Origin: Hypericum androsaemum
Lineage: Eukaryota; Streptophyta; Magnoliopsida; Malpighiales; Hypericaceae
Length of the DNA stretch: 64,000 nt
Assembly: GCA_963995505.1 (NCBI GenBank)
Contig: OZ023198.1
Coordinates: forward strand, 12,825,141-12,889,140
Direction of reading: 5' to 3'
Shown here: positions 45,557 through 59,149 of the stretch, piece after piece
Numbering within the stretch: position 1 is the stretch's first letter
How the letters are laid out: every line of letters begins with the position of its first letter
Position numbers and translations under genes: made by a program
Notes under the pieces: generated by a model
The model's input: the letters and a program-made list of their open reading frames with translations, nothing else
The model's database searches: none
Told to the model about the DNA's origin: nothing

Positions 45557-46744
45557 TTTAGTGAGATGGTGTCCAAGGAAATGTAGCTTTAAAGAGTGTA
45601 TGTAGCCTAAGATCGAGTGACACACGTATAATTTGCGTGGGAAAGTTATTTCGTAAAAATTTCGGAGCGAGGAAAAGGGGCCAATTGGCAAGTGGTATAT
45701 GCACAATAAATTTGTGTTGAAGGGGAAATATGTAGTTGGATTTATAAAGAGGAAGTGACGAGTATTGGTGGCTTTAAATGAGGTGGACTAAAGTCAACAT
45801 TAATTTTGTCACCTATGTACATAGATCGGTTGTCCCCATTAATTGACGGCCAAGAGGTTGGCGAATTTATGCTTTATTGATGAGTAGTTATTTGCTGTTG
45901 CGTAATAAATGAGTTGGTTTCTGTCTTCTACTTTCCTTTTATGTTCTTTACATTTCTGAAGTTCTAAATGTCTTGTGTTTTTTTCGGAAATAAACTATGT
46001 CCAATGTTCACCCAAAAAAAAAATCTATGTCCAATTTCGTTGCATACAGAAGTGGCGTTATTTAATGCTAGGTATAGTAACTTGGACGCGACCCCCAGGA
46101 TTGTTTGTGAAGTTCAACACTGATAGAACTTCGCTCTATAATTCGAGACCCTCGGGGTATAGTTCGAGATGGAGTAAACAATTGGATTGTAGGCGTCGCG
46201 GGCGGCCTTTACAATTATCAATTGCACGTCACTAGTAGTGTATCTTTGAACGTGAGCAACGGTGAGACAATCCTCATGCCAACCTCATCCACCATGCTCA
46301 TTGTTTTCTTGACCATCCATAGCTGATATAGCTTATTCAGACATGAAGTGAATGTCCTCTCCAAACTCACCTTATCACTAGATTTGGATCATGAAGTGTG
46401 GACCTTTCATCTTCCAATTGTTTAGATACGTATATAGCCGATCTAACGGGAGTTGTGCCTCCTCAATGTAGTCGAGTTTAATTCCGTTCTCAATAAAGAG
46501 GTCATAGACATTCATATTTTCTCATAAAAAAAGTGGCGTTATTTAATTAGACAGGCAAAATCAAATCTGTTAAATTTTAGTGCGATTGCAGTTCTGAAAC
46601 TCAAATTTGACATCTCTAAACTCTCAACAATTTTCTACCCAATTGTCACAATCTCTTTTATCCAAGCCTTGGTAATGGTCATTAATTATGACACCATAAA
46701 ATTTGCGTGGCATTTAAGACAATGTCCCAGATAGTACATGTAAT
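45557..46744. repeat. Upstream and RNase H-like part of the unit, copy B
   Basis: This matches 62685-63935 and, in part, 2538-2940 plus 4202-4900. The plus strand at 46075-46130 reads WTRPPGLFVKFNTD, the best preserved form of the RNase H-like fragment. No intact frame remains. Confidence 0.6.
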
Positions 46745-47021
46745 GGGGTCAGATTCCCCACCGATGGGGACTAACGCAAACCAATATCATTATACATACA
46801 AACCGATATCACTTCACATGTAAACCAATATTACTTCATATGCAAACCAGTCTCATGCAAACCAATATCATTTTACATGCAAACCAATATCACTTCACAT
46901 GCAAACCAATATCACCTGATAGTTATTGACCATCAGATTTAAAGACAATCAAATCTGACGACCTAAATTTAGTCCCCTCCGTATGGACATCTTTTATGTA
47001 GTCCCCACTGAATTCAAAACC
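46745..47021. mobile_element. 277 bp MITE with minisatellite and 10 bp target duplication
   Basis: The element is absent from copy C, where acatgtaattgtta is continuous. It is flanked by exact tacatgtaat repeats (46735-46744 and 47022-47031). The interior has about seven copies of a 22-23 bp phrase, caaaccaatatcacttcacatg. The ends are weakly inverted (ggggtcagattccccac against ggttttgaattcagtgggg). A 9-10 bp duplication fits a Mutator-type non-autonomous element. Confidence 0.75.
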
Positions 47022-47091
47022 TACATGTAATAGTTAGGGTTAGTATAATCTAGTGTGCGATGGGTCCTTAGACATCTCAATTCTGTGCTCA

Positions 47092-47442
47092 TGGTGTATC
47101 GTACCGAGCTCTCGTCCACTTGCAATTCTTATGCATGAATCTACTCTGAAATTGACAAAGAACAATAAAAATGGGAGTTGAATACAAGTTTTTTTTCCGG
47201 TTGAAATCGCTCAGTAATCGGACACCCAAGGGGGCTGCAGATGGCGAAGTCGAGGTCGACGAGGCCAAGGGGCCATAGACGGCGTAGCCGAGGTCGCTGA
47301 AGGAGGAGGAGGGGGAGAGGAGACAGATCCGTCATTCTGGCAGCGAAGAGGAGAGTCGGTTGTCCCTGGATTAATTTTTTGTTTGTAAGGGTATATAAGT
47401 GATTTACTTTTAAAAAAATGTTGATAACATAAGTGAGAGTGG
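47092..47442. mobile_element. Pack-MULE-like remnant, left part, interrupted by E2
   Basis: A GC-rich block (47210-47370) and a gggtatataagtgatttac phrase resemble the subterminal part of the 2941-4201 element. The piece continues beyond E2 at 53852-53956, where it ends gacttagatataatttaccc, which resembles that family's terminal repeat. The left end is not defined. Confidence 0.45.
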
Positions 47443-48424
47443 TGTTGGAATAAATGCTAATTAAAGCATAAAGTCCAAATATGAAAAGCCCCAAAGTGGA
47501 AAGCCCAAGTAGAAAATGACAATCTCACATTGGAAAGTGCAACAAATTTTTTCTAGTTTATAAAGAGATGCTCCTTGTTAGCTAGGAAATGAGTTGACCA
47601 CCTGAAAAGCTAACTCGGACCATTGTGAGAATGGTGCTAATGAGCACGCGCATGTGCGTGTGCGCATGACACATTGGACGCAGGTCGCAATGGCCGCTTT
47701 GCGGTGCACTTTGCACGTACGCATCGTCAGGAGCCTTAAAGTTTTGCCAAAATTTAGAAACCACTTGCACATCTTCGGTGACCTGCGCAGGGACATGAGG
47801 AGGTGCAAAAGGCTGGGAAATTTTGGAAGACTCCAGAATTTTTCGGATGAAGGGTCACGACCAGAAGTGCTGGCCGAAAGAGTCACGATACTTCCAGACG
47901 GCAGAAGGATCACGAGCAAACTTGAAGGACGCACAGGCGAATTAAGAACACCAAAGCGACACGAGCGTGCTGCCTGTCACCTGATGAAGGGGTGCCTACG
48001 AGCTCCGAAGAGCCATGAACGAATTAGCTGGAGAGGTGCCTGAAGGACAGCCTGCCTGCTGGCCTCCGAATCTCCTCGGAATTGCCTCGTGCCCCCTCGA
48101 AAATGCCTGCCTCCACAGCCTATAAATAGGCATCTCCCCCTCATTTGTATCTCACCCTCACAACTCATTGTATAAGCATTCATTAGAAATAGTTATTCTT
48201 CTCTCCCTCTCTCTAAGAAAGTTCTGAATATCCAAGGTTTGTCCGAAGCTTCGAGAATCGTTGTGCTACGATATTGGAAGCAACAAAGTCGTTATATCTT
48301 GGGGACGATTGCCGTAGGCCGTAAGCATTGAATACAGGGTAATCTCGTCTTACGGAGAAAGAGTCAAACTCTTGTCTCGACTTTACAAGATCCTAATCAA
48401 GTATACCACATCTGACAAACAATA
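47443..48424 (+). repeat. E2 5' LTR
   Basis: Starts TGTTGGAATAAATGC and ends gacaaacaata. TATA-like cctataaataggc is at about 48119. The second half (gttctgaatatccaaggttt, cttggggacgattgcc) resembles the E1 LTR, while the first half is largely different. It carries a gcgcatgtgcgtgtgcgcat run at about 47648. Confidence 0.85.
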
Positions 48425-48454
48425 ATCGTAAGATGAGAATTTGTGTACTTGAAG

Positions 48455-51400
48455 ATGGCATCATTAAGCTCTGCTCAGGCACCAGTACCGACTGTCCCAG
48501 GAACTGTCCACCAGAAAGGCCGACAAAGTTCAATGGCACAAAGTTTAAGAGGTGGCAGTAGAAAATGGTATTCTACCTGACAACGCTCAACCTGGTCCGA
48601 TTCTTGAAGGAAGAGGCTCCGAAGGTTGCAAAAAATGAGATTGATTAACAGAAGATCAATGCTCTATATGCATGGAGTCACAACGACTTTCTATGTCGTA
48701 ACTATATTCTGAATGGATTAGACGACACCCTTTACAATATCTATGCAGGTACCAAGACTACGAAAGAATTATAGAATTCTCTGGAGAAGAAGTATAGGAT
48801 GGAAGATGCCGGGTTAAAAAAATTCATCGTCGAAAGATTCCTCGACTTCAAGATGGTTGATTCCAAGAAGGTGATAGATCAAGTGCAAGAATTGTAACTA
48901 ATTCTACATGAGATTCATACCAAAGGAATGCAACTAAGTGAGTCTTTCCAAGTGGCGGCAATAATCGAAAAGCTACCACCCCTGTGGAAGGACTTCAAGA
49001 ACTATCTCAAACATAAGAGAAAGGACATGGACCTTAAAGACTTGATTGTGAGACTAAGGATTGAGGAAGACAACCAAAAGTCTGAAGTCAAGAGCAACAA
49101 GATCAACTCTGAAGCCACGATACACCTCGCTGAGGGCGGTACAGGCAAGATGAGAAAGAAGTCTGGCAATAAGCAGGAGAAGGAAGAGCCAAAGCAGAAA
49201 AATGCTAAGGAGATCAATGGCAATTGCTACAACTGCGACAAGCCCGGTCACATGGCAAAAGATTATCTTCTAGCAAAGAAGGACAATCGTGAGAAAGCTA
49301 ACGTGGCTGAGGACCTGTTTGAGTTACATCTATCCACCGTAGTGTTTGAAGCTAATTTGGTGGATAACCCAAGAGAGTGGTTCATCGACATAGGGGCAAC
49401 CCCCCACATCTCCTCAGACAAGGAGATGTTCTCGACCTATATCCCAATCACCGGACGAAAGCAGTTATGGGTAACTCCTCAACTTCCAAAGTAGTTGGAG
49501 TAGGGAAAGTGGTCCTTAAGCTGACCTCGGAGAAAGAGCTGACCCTCAAGGATGTGCTGCATGTCCCAGACATTCACAAGAATTTTGTATCCGACTCCCT
49601 GTTAAGCAAAGTCAGGCTGAAGCTAGCTTTTTATGCTGATAAGTTTGTATTGATCAAAGTGGGTACATTTATAGGAAAGGATTACCTTGAAAGGGGACTC
49701 TTCAAGATGAATGTAATAAATATACAACATGCCTTTGAGGGCAAGAATAAAGTTATTAATTTTTCTTACTTGGTTGAGTGTTCTAACTTATGGCATGATA
49801 GATTAGGACACGTAAATTTAAGCTCACTAAGAAAGTTGGTAAGTTTAAATTTGTTGCCTAAAATAGAGTTTAACCCAAACGATAAATGTGAAGTATGTGT
49901 TGAGGCAAAAATGGGCAAAGCACCTTTCCATTCAGTGGAAAGAAGTATAACACCTTTAGAGTTAATTCATACAGACGTCTACGATATGAAACACGTGCAA
50001 ACTAGAGGTGGGAAAAAGTATTTTATCACATTTATCGATGATTGCACAAGATACTGTTGTGTATATCTCTTGAAAGGAAAAGCAAATCCTTCAAAGATTT
50101 TAAGAGTTATAAGAATGAGGTTGAAAATCAATTTAGCAGTAAAATCAAAATGATTCGAAATGATAGAGGGGGAGAATATGTAGTTTCGTTTGAGAAATTC
50201 TGCCAACAAAATGGCATTACTCATCAGAAGACTGCATTATACTCACCTCAATCAAATAGCGTAGCTGAACGTAAGAATCAAACTCTCAAGGAGATGATGA
50301 ATACTATATTGATTAACTCGAACTTACTCCAGAATATGTGGTGGTGTGTGTGTGTGTGTGTGTGGGGGGGGGGGGGGCGGCTTTGGAAAGGAAGAAAGCC
50401 TTCCTACGATTATTTTAATGTGTGGGGGTGCCTAGCTAAGGTAGAAATACCTCTACCTAAAAGGGTGAGAATAGGACCTAAGACCGTTGACTGCATCTTT
50501 ATCGGATACGCCTATAATAGTAGCGCATACCAATTTCTAGTGTACAAGTCTGAAAATCCTGAAATCAACGAGAGAATGGTCATAGAATCAAGGAATGTAA
50601 CATTCTTTGAGAATATATTTCCAAACAAGGAGAGGAAAGACCTAAGTTCTAATAAAAGAGCTCATGAAGCTACTCAAGATTCTCATCAAGTTGTTGAGGA
50701 ACCTAGATACAGCAAAAGGGCTAGAATGGCCAAGACGTTTAGTCCAGATTTTTTGACACACATGTTAGAAAATGAACCTGAGACAATCCAAGAGGCATTG
50801 TCTAGTGCAGAAGCTCCTCTCTGGCCAGAAGCCATCAACAGTGAGATAAAATCTATCATCCAAAACCACGTAGAAAATCGTGGATCTTCCACCAGGTTGT
50901 AAACTTTTAGGTTGTAAGTGGATCCTTAAAAGGAAATACAAAGCTGATGGATCAATCAACAAATAAAAACTTGATTGGTAGCTAAAAGGTTCAAAAAGAA
51001 GGCAAGGTATGATTATTTTGACACGTATTCGCCGGTTACAAGAATCACATCTATTAGAGTACTCATAGCAGTTTCAGCACTCTATAACCTCGAAATACAT
51101 CAGATGGATGTAAAAATAACTTTTCTAAATGGAGAACTGGAAGAGGAGATATATATAGAACAACCTGAAGGGTTTGTTACTCCCAGACAAGAGCATAAAG
51201 TATGCAAACTAGTCAAGTCATTGTACGGGCTGAAACAGGCGCCGAAATAATGGCATGAGAAATTTGACAGAACGATGATGTCAAATGGCTTTAAGATCAA
51301 TGAGTGTGATAAATGTATTTACATTGAAGGCAAACCTGATACTTACGTGATTGTATGTCTGTACGTAGACGAAATGCTAATCATGGGAAGCAGTAATGAT

Positions 51401-52263
51401 CTTATCGTGAAAACTAAGAACATGTTAAAAATAACTTTGACATGAAAGATATGGGTCTAGCTGATGTCATACTAGGGATAAAAATCTCTAAGACGACTGA
51501 AGGAATTGTTTTGTCACAATCTCATTACGTAGAGAATGTACACAAGAAATTTGAAGCCTTTGACAAACCTCCGACTAAGACTCTGGTAGACCTAAGTCTA
51601 CACTTAGCTAAAAATAGAGGGGACCCAGTATCTCAATTGAAATATGCAAGGATCATTGGGACCCTGATGTACTTAACAAATTGTACAAGCCCTGATATTG
51701 AATATTCAGTTAGTAAGCTTAGTAGATTCACAAGCAATCTAGGAACAGACCACTGTCTAGCTCTGGAAAGGGTTCTAAAGTATCTAAAATATACTCTGAA
51801 CCATGGCATACTTTATACTAGATATTTAGTTGTACTGGAAGGATACAGTAATACAAATTAGATATCAGACACTAAAGACTCCAAATCTACTAGTGGTTAT
51901 GTGTTCACCATAGGTGGAGGAGCTGTGTCCTGGAAATTCTCTAAACAAATGTGCATAGCTCGATCCACCATGGAGTTGAAGTTTATAGCACTAGATAAAA
52001 CTGGGGAAGAAGCTGAATGGCTCAGAAACTTCCTAGAGGATATTCCTTGTTGGAACAAGCATGTGCCTCCTGTATTGATATATTGTGATAGCATGTCAGT
52101 AATCAGGAGAGCACAAAATACAATGTACAATGGTAAGTCTCGACACATCTGTAAGAGACACAACACCGTTGACTATGTGAAGTTCAAAGACAACATAGCT
52201 GATCGTTTGACGAAAGGAATCAACAGACATTAAATGTATAATGCAGTAAGAGAAATGGGGTTA
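48455..52263 (+). pseudogene. E2 gag-pol remnants
   Basis: Recognisable pieces in order are gag (48928-49494 is the longest open part), with a knuckle [13 protein letters not shown] ending in Y where cysteine is expected, and protease with DIG in place of D-T/S-G at about 49387. Integrase runs about 49770-50380. Reverse transcriptase runs about 50960-51440, with the active site reading YVDE in place of YVDD. RNase H runs about 51870-52230. There are numerous in-frame stops, including in gag at about 48647 and 48895, and frame changes near 49470 and 50085. An integrase segment of about 70 bp is replaced by a (tg)n then g-run microsatellite at 50341-50378. Confidence 0.88.
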
Positions 52264-52824
52264 AAACCCACATATTAAAAATGTTCATAGCGGTAACTCA
52301 ACCATGATGAGTGGAGATCCCACAAACTTGGTTCAATGAGACAATTAACTTATGGATGGTTAAGATGATTACTTGGAACCCATCCCACTCTCAGAAGCTG
52401 TCCAAGTGCCAACTTGCATAGGTGTGGTAAGGTTAAGCGTTTACATTTTTAATGATTCATATACCAGATAAAGGTAGAGTATGGCAAGATACTCTTAATA
52501 GGAGATCACCTATATAAGTGTGAAGTGAGGTCGCTTGAAATAGAACAAACACTTATGAATCCAAGATAAGGTCTATGGCCGAAACAGACAAAACGTGAGA
52601 ACCAAAGGATATTAGAGATATCATTGTGTAAATATTATTGTCTTGGTTTACATAAAAAAGTTGATCAATTCAAGACATCGTATTCACTGAGCAGCAAGTA
52701 AATTCGATAACATCTTACTAGAGAAGGTTCAAAGCCGTAAGCTACCTATCTTGATGCAATGATATTTCGTCAGAATTTTTCTTAAAAGTGTCAGCATGCA
52801 TTAATCATCATTCATGTGGGAGAT

Positions 52825-53846
52825 TGTTAGAATAAATGCTAATTAAAGTATAAAGCACAAATGTGGAAAAGCCCAAAGTGGAAAGCCCAAGTAAGAAATG
52901 GCAATCCCACATTGGAAAGTGCAACAAGTTTTTTCTAGTTTATAAGGAGATGCTCCTTGTTAGCTAGGAAATGAGTTGACCACCTGGAAAGCCAACTCGG
53001 ACCGTTGCGAGGATGGTGCGCAGCACCATTCGAGCATGAGCATACATACGCGTACACACATGTGCGTGTGCGTATGGCACATTGGACACAGGTCGTAATG
53101 GGCTCTTTGTGGTGCACTTGGCACTTCGCTCGTGCGCATCGTCTGGAGGAGCCTTAAAGTTTTGCCAAAACCCGGAGACCACTTGTACATCTTCGGTGAC
53201 CTGCGCAGGGGCACGAGGAGGTGCGAAAGGCTGAGAAATTCTGGAAGACTCCAGATTGCTCGGACGAAGAGTCACGATCAGAAGTGCTGGCTGGAAGAGT
53301 TACGAGACTTCTAGACAGCCGAAGGGTCACGAGCGAACCTGAAGGGTGCACAGGCGAATCCAGAACACCGAAGGGACACGAGCGTGCTGCCTGCCGCCTG
53401 ACGAAGGGGTGCCTACGAGCTTTGAAGAGCCACAAACGAATTGGCTGGAGAGGTGCCTGAAGGACAGCCTGCATGCTGGCCGAAAGGGTGCATCTCCTCG
53501 GAATTGCCTCGTGCCCCCTCGGAAATGCCTGCCTTCATAGGCTATAAATAAGCATCTCCCCCTCATTTGCATCTCACCCCCACAACTCATTGCATAAGTA
53601 TTCATTAGCAATAGTTGTTCTTCTCTCCCTCTCTCTAAGAAAGTTCTGAATATCCAAGGTTCACCCGAAGCTTCGAGAATCGTTGTGCTACGATCTTGGA
53701 AGTAACAAATTCGTTGTATCTTGGGGACGATTGTCATAGCCCGTAAGCACTGAATACAGGGCAATCTCATCTTACGGAGAAAGAGTCAAACTCTTGCCTC
53801 GACTTTACAAGATCCTAATCAAGTACACCACATCCGACAATCAACA
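52825..53846 (+). repeat. E2 3' LTR
   Basis: 1022 bp, starting TGTTAGAATAAATGC and ending gacaatcaaca, preceded by a gtgggagat purine tract. It corresponds to 47443-48424 with many point changes. It contains gcatgagcatacatacgcg and tgcgtgtgcgta runs at the repeat-prone position. Confidence 0.85.
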
Positions 53847-53851
53847 AGTGG

Positions 53852-54860
53852 AGAGTATAATAAAACTAAACTACGGGGACAATAAAATCAGTAGCGAAAT
53901 TACACGAGTCCCATCATCTATTTTACCAAATACTAGGACTTAGATATAATTTACCCTTAATTTTATTTACTGCACGGTTTCCATCCATGAAATCAATTAA
54001 AAACCTCAAAATCCTGTTGCACCGTTAATTAATCTTTTAAACAGTTTTGGTGTTCACTTGGATTAAATTTAACAGATCTGTCGTGGTACGATTTTACTAA
54101 AGATGTAATAAATTCATTTTCGGAAAAGTATATATTGTCTTGCTATCTTAACTGTGATTAAGTTGTTTATAAGTATAAAAAATTATAAAGATATTGTTTT
54201 AAGAGTCTAGATTTAATATGAATTTCTAATATGATATTAGAGCGGATTAAATTTATGTTGTATTGCGTATATGGATTACAACTTGACTTTTAAGTTGCTC
54301 GCTATCTCCATTTCAGTGAGATGGTACTACAAACCTCTTAAGTTGCGGCAAAAACTTTAAATGTTATAAATTACAGCAAAATTACAAATGTTATAAATTG
54401 ATAACTGAATTACAACCGGTTGCATGTACTAGATGAATTACAGGAAACTTTAAATTTTTATATCAGTTTCGCATGTTGAATACTTTAGCAACATGAGATA
54501 GGATGAAATGCATGTTCGGGAACCGAAACTCTAAAAAATATCGCTAATTTGCAACATAATGCAAATACTTGGGTTAGTATTCGTATATTTCCCAATGATA
54601 AAAAATTATCATAGCGATAATGGCATGCCTAAAAAATATTGTCACAATTGAACTTTGATTGCATGATCGGTCAAGTTTAATTTTCCATTTTATCAATACA
54701 CATACTTCAAAAATATTGGAAAATTAATTTATATATTTTTCGGACCCCTTCCAAAAAAATATTAAGTTTGTCAAAAATTATCACAATAACTTTTCAAACA
54801 AACATGGTTAAAAGATTCGTATAATCTTTAATAGGGTATATTGTATAATCCATATTGACT
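53852..54860. repeat. Pack-MULE-like right end and older repeats
   Basis: 53852-53956 completes the element interrupted by E2. 53970-54160 resembles 22430-22620, and 54180-54450 resembles the segment around the hAT insertion at 8.0-9.1 kb, so repeats are nested end to end. The remainder to 54860 is AT-rich with no gene seen. Confidence 0.5.
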
Positions 54861-55545
54861 TAAAAATAATTCAAATGAACTTAATATCCAAGTCAGGCCC
54901 AAAAAACCTAACATGGAAGGTCCATCAGTCCATAGGAGTCCGTATATTGACTTTTTCAACTCGGTCAACGATAGTTGGGCTTTTCAGGATTAGGCCCGCG
55001 GGGCCTTATCCCTTGTTTGTTTTTATTTTCAAATCTCTTTTGCGCTTAGGCCCATACGAATTAGAACCCAAACCCAAGTTTGGATAAAAAAATTTGGTCC
55101 ACCCCAAAAATGAATCTCGGGCCAGCTTTGAAAATTTTAACCAGATCCGTTTTACCAAAAAATGGCCCATTTTTTGATTTGACCCAAAATCCCTCTCCTT
55201 TCTTCTTCCTAGCATCGCCGGCCGCCTCTAGCCTCTGCCAGAAGCGATTCCTCGTCGGCCTCCAATCAGCCACGTCGTTCGTTGCTTGGTCTTCATCCCG
55301 AATGTCGAGCTACGACACCCGTGAACGTCCCTTGCTCGTGGTCGGGCTTCTGCCCAAACATCAAGCCGAAATGCTTCTCGCGCGATCATCATCTGGTGTG
55401 ACCAAACGATTACCGGTGGAAGGTTATCGATGGGAATCGACAAACATCTCAGACCTCCGTTGAAGATCTGAAGAGAAAATTGGGGAAGAACTCTCCAATT
55501 CGAAAAATTAGGGTTCTAACAAATTTGGGGATTTTTATGACGAAT
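54861..55545. other. GC-richer block of unknown origin
   Basis: Frames on both strands are short and lack a recognisable domain. It lies on the internal side of the minus-strand primer binding site at 55920 and could be the leader or remnant body of that retroelement, or captured DNA. Confidence 0.3.
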
Positions 55546-55830
55546 TACAGATTAGTCCCTGGTATTTCCTTGCGTTTGCATATAAGGACAGATTCCTTAT
55601 TTGAGTTCAGCGTGCATAATTTCATTTTAGTCCCTAGATATTTTATGCGTGTGCAAGCAAGGACCAATCCTTGTTCAACGTGTAATCTTGCAGTTCAATC
55701 CCGAGAGTTTTCTCGCGTGTGCGAATAAGGACATCATCCTTATCCGCGTTCTGCACGCAAATTTCACATAGATCCCTAGAGGTTTCTATTTTATGCAAGG
55801 ACAACAGAGGATTTTCCATGAAAATCCTTT
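55546..55830. repeat. Four-unit tandem repeat (about 70 bp)
   Basis: Successive units share an agtccctgg/agatccctaga phrase, a tttccttgcgt/tttctcgcgt phrase, a gcaaggac/aataaggaca phrase and a ttcagcgtgcat/tctgcacgcaa phrase. They are diverged, with the fourth partial. They sit just inside the primer binding site of the minus-strand LTR, in what would be the untranslated leader. Confidence 0.6.
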
Positions 55831-55919
55831 ACCAAACAAATCCGATTTTAACAAAGAAAATTTCACCCCAAAAAATTTTCTTTGAAAAAATTATTTTGAA
55901 ACCAGAATAAAGCTTCAAA

Positions 55920-56423
55920 TGGCTCTGATACCAATGAAGGTTTTTCCATAATTATAGATCTTAATTTTATAATTAAAACCTTAGATTAATAAATGAACGA
56001 ATTTATTTAAATATAAATATATTTAATTATTGAAGTGTGATTTACCGGAATCGTAACGAGGCTTGTCACTGGTCGATTCTTGCCCACTAATAATCGAAGC
56101 AACAACAATTTTCACAAAGTAAATGCCTTTGAGGTAATTACGAGAGAATAAAATCCAAAATCATTGTTTTGGTTTCTGAGTGGGTTGCTTCGTTTATGTG
56201 CAGAGAAAATGGAAACAAAGAACCAAAAATGGTTTTTGGTTCCTGCCTGAGTCTCACTCACTATGCCCTTCCCCCTCACTTTGTCCTCTTTTATTTCCTC
56301 TTCAATAGGAAATGAAAATCACCAGGGAAGTGCACGTGGGAACTGCCCACAATTACGTGGCATGTTCATAAGCAAGCAACCTGATGACCCCACTTGGATC
56401 AATATGGGTGTATACAACTAACA
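55920..56423 (-). mobile_element. LTR and primer binding site of a minus-strand retroelement
   Basis: The plus strand has tggctctgatacca at 55920-55933, the exact complement of the TGGTATCAGAGCCA initiator-Met-tRNA primer binding site. One base away, 55935-56423 begins TG and ends CA (tgaaggttttt...aactaaca), so it is a 5' LTR read on the minus strand, 489 bp. No second LTR is found. Its outer edge coincides with the start of copy C homology, so the insertion is at or near the duplication boundary. Confidence 0.75.
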
Positions 56424-56789
56424 TAAAGCATCAGATATTGTACGACGGCCGGCGAGAAACCAGAATCTTACAGGCGAGAGCTTGGGGATGCGTTTGACTA
56501 ACGCTGGAACCTGCTACCTGATTTACATTTGCTTGTTTTTCTTAGAATCTCGTTCGATCGATTAGTTGATTCAATAAATAACATAAAATATTATTAATAA
56601 AAATTTACTTGAAAAATATATTGCTTACTCATTGGATTAATTCTTTGTTTATTTTTAGCATGTATGAGAATTTTATTGGGTGGACTAATTCAGATTTTAT
56701 TAGGTGAAAAATATCGTGCTTGCGCCTTTAGATGAACTGACCACGAGCCTTAGTAAGGATGGAACTCAATGTTGATTTGTTTACGTGAA

Positions 56790-57410
56790 GAGCATGTATC
56801 GGTAGGCCTTGAATCATCCCCTCGGCCTTGCCCTTTAAGACCATGCGACGCAAACCCTCCACTGCGATCAAGAATAAGTACGGGGACATTGGGTCACCTT
56901 GCTTAAGCCCGCTCTCCAAAGTGAATAAGTCTGAAGGAGAACAATTAATTAAGACCGAAGAGGAGGATTTCCGAATGCAACCAGCAACCCAACTCTTCGT
57001 CCTAGGCCCGAAACCCATGCCATCCATCAAATCATCAATATAGCTCCACGAGACACTGTCAAATACCTTTCTGAAGTCGAGTTTGACAAGCACTCCCTTA
57101 GACTTGCACCTTTTCAGCTTGTTCACCAGTTCGCAGCAAACCATAACTCCATCTAGAAGTTGTCTTCCCTCAATGAACCCAGATTGTTCAGGTCCAATGA
57201 TTTGCCCCATGACGTGTTTAAGACGGGAAGACAGAATCTTCGCGATGATCTTGTACAAGCTTCCCACCAAGGAAATTGGACGAAAATCCTTAAACTGCTT
57301 TGCTCCTTGGCTTTTGGGGATCAATGCGATGAAAGACGCCTTCACTTGCGGTAAGAGCATAGAGGTGCGAAAGAAGTTTCTCACAAAAGTCCCCACATCT
57401 CTCAAATGTA
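56790..57410 (-). pseudogene. L1-type LINE reverse transcriptase fragment
   Basis: The minus strand reads continuously through the first half of a plant LINE reverse transcriptase: ASFIALIPKSQGAKQFKDFR, PISLVGSLYKIIAKILSSRL, GPEQSGFIEGRQLLDGV, LVKLDFRKVFDSVSWSY and GLKQGDPMSPYLFLIAVEGL. Family members read LDF(E/R)KAFD; here the alanine is a valine. The fragment lacks ORF1, endonuclease, the catalytic FADD-containing part and any poly(A) tail. Both ends join unit DNA directly, so it is not a normal LINE insertion. Confidence 0.9.
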
Positions 57411-59149
57411 CTTTCAATCTATTTCGTGAAATGAAAGCGAGATATTACACTGCAGAATAAACTTAATTCTATTGTATTACCATAGTTCAAATTCTAGTTA
57501 AACAATCATAACTAGTTACCAAATAACCCTATGATGTGAAATTGTAATATTTTTACTATTAGTGTCCGACTTTCACCTGTAACCGAACCAACTCTTTATT
57601 CTTTTTTATGCCAGGCAAGACTGGTACTAATTAGTTCTACAGGTCCTAATCTTGACGCTTTTAGATTTTTGGAAAAAAATATTCTGTTTATTTTTCATTT
57701 CTTTCTTGATATAAATCAACCTATATTGCAACAGCAACATTACCATGCCTTCAGAGAAATTGTCTCATCCAGAAGACGAGGTCAACTGTGGCCGTTGTCT
57801 GTTTCGTGAAATAATTATTGAGACATAAACCGCCATGTACCATTTGGTTGAATTTTCACTAAATATTAAACACTCTCATAACCTAGACATACGGTCAACA
57901 TTGTACAGATTGAAATCTTACGAATGAAAATAATATCATAATCATATCTACTTGTAACTATGCTCCGAATATAATTTAAAAGCATATAGTCAACGCGGTT
58001 TCATGTCCCAACATTTATTTTAGTTATTACAGGAACCTTATTGAAGCGCGTTGATTCCGGTCCTACGAAGCGCAAAATCTTGCAACGATGTTCTTACCGG
58101 GGTCCAAATATAATTAATTTTTGTTTTTAGTATAAATTTTATATTGTTTATGGAATAGATATTGTTTATTTATAAAATGAATTAGACTTCACTTGCTCAT
58201 TATTTTAAAATTTTTGTATTTAATACAGGAATTTTAACATATAATCAAAAAAATTTAATTCAACTAAAATACGTGATCATGCACAAACTATCTCAAAATC
58301 GAAAACATTGGTGGAAACGATTCATAATATACATTCATCAAGTCTCTTCATTTGATTCGCCAGGAATGTTAGATAGGTTTTATTATACTATCAGATACCT
58401 AGTAAATTAACTAATTCATATTCGAATCGTATAAGACCTTGCAAAATTTTTGTAACAAGTATTTAATAATGTTGTGCTCTAAAGAATTGAAACTCAACAC
58501 TTCATTATCTTATTTGTCGGTAAGATTTGAAATAGGTGAGCAAGAAGGCACATACTTCTTTTTATATAAATATAAGAAAATTTTATTGATAGCACTTAAG
58601 AACAAGAAACTGGAGATGTATTTCAAAATATTGAACAAATAAGGGCTACTTTGCTCCGATTGGATTTGCCGAAGTTGAAGGCGGCAGCTCCGGCGGCACT
58701 TGGTGTTGCTTCTGGCTTATAGCAGGAGGCGGTGGTGGGCTTGGCATCACTTTACTGCCTAGCTTTCTCACCTTCAACTCTGAACACCAATAAATGCTCT
58801 TCTTAAATAAATACGGGCAATGGCAAGTTACAAGTACCTACCTCTCGTATTCGAAAATTCACTACAACGACTTATAAAATACCGCAGTGGACTCCAAGTT
58901 CTTCAGAGAAGAGAGTAACACAAGGCACTGGATTCAGTCGTAGAAAACTATATTCAGTACTGACCTGGAGTTATGTGACTAGGGACAGTATAGTAAATTA
59001 AAAAGGGGTTGACGCATGCATTGGAAAGAAAAAAAGCTGACACATATTTTTTCTGAAAAAGACGTTGACGCATTTTTTTCACCCAAAAAAAGCTGACACG
59101 TCTATTTTTTATTATTATAATTGTTTAATTTTTTAAATGAATAATTTTA

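Larger units (their letters stand above)
47443..53846 (+). mobile_element. Ty1/copia LTR retrotransposon E2, decayed
   Basis: Same family as E1, with clear gag-pol similarity throughout. It is bounded by exact agtgg repeats (47438-47442 and 53847-53851). The 5' LTR is 47443-48424 and the 3' LTR is 52825-53846; they differ by many substitutions and small indels. Coding DNA again starts about 30 bp after the LTR, without a TGGTATCAGAGC site. The extensive decay of both coding region and LTRs marks it as an older insertion than E1. Confidence 0.92.
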
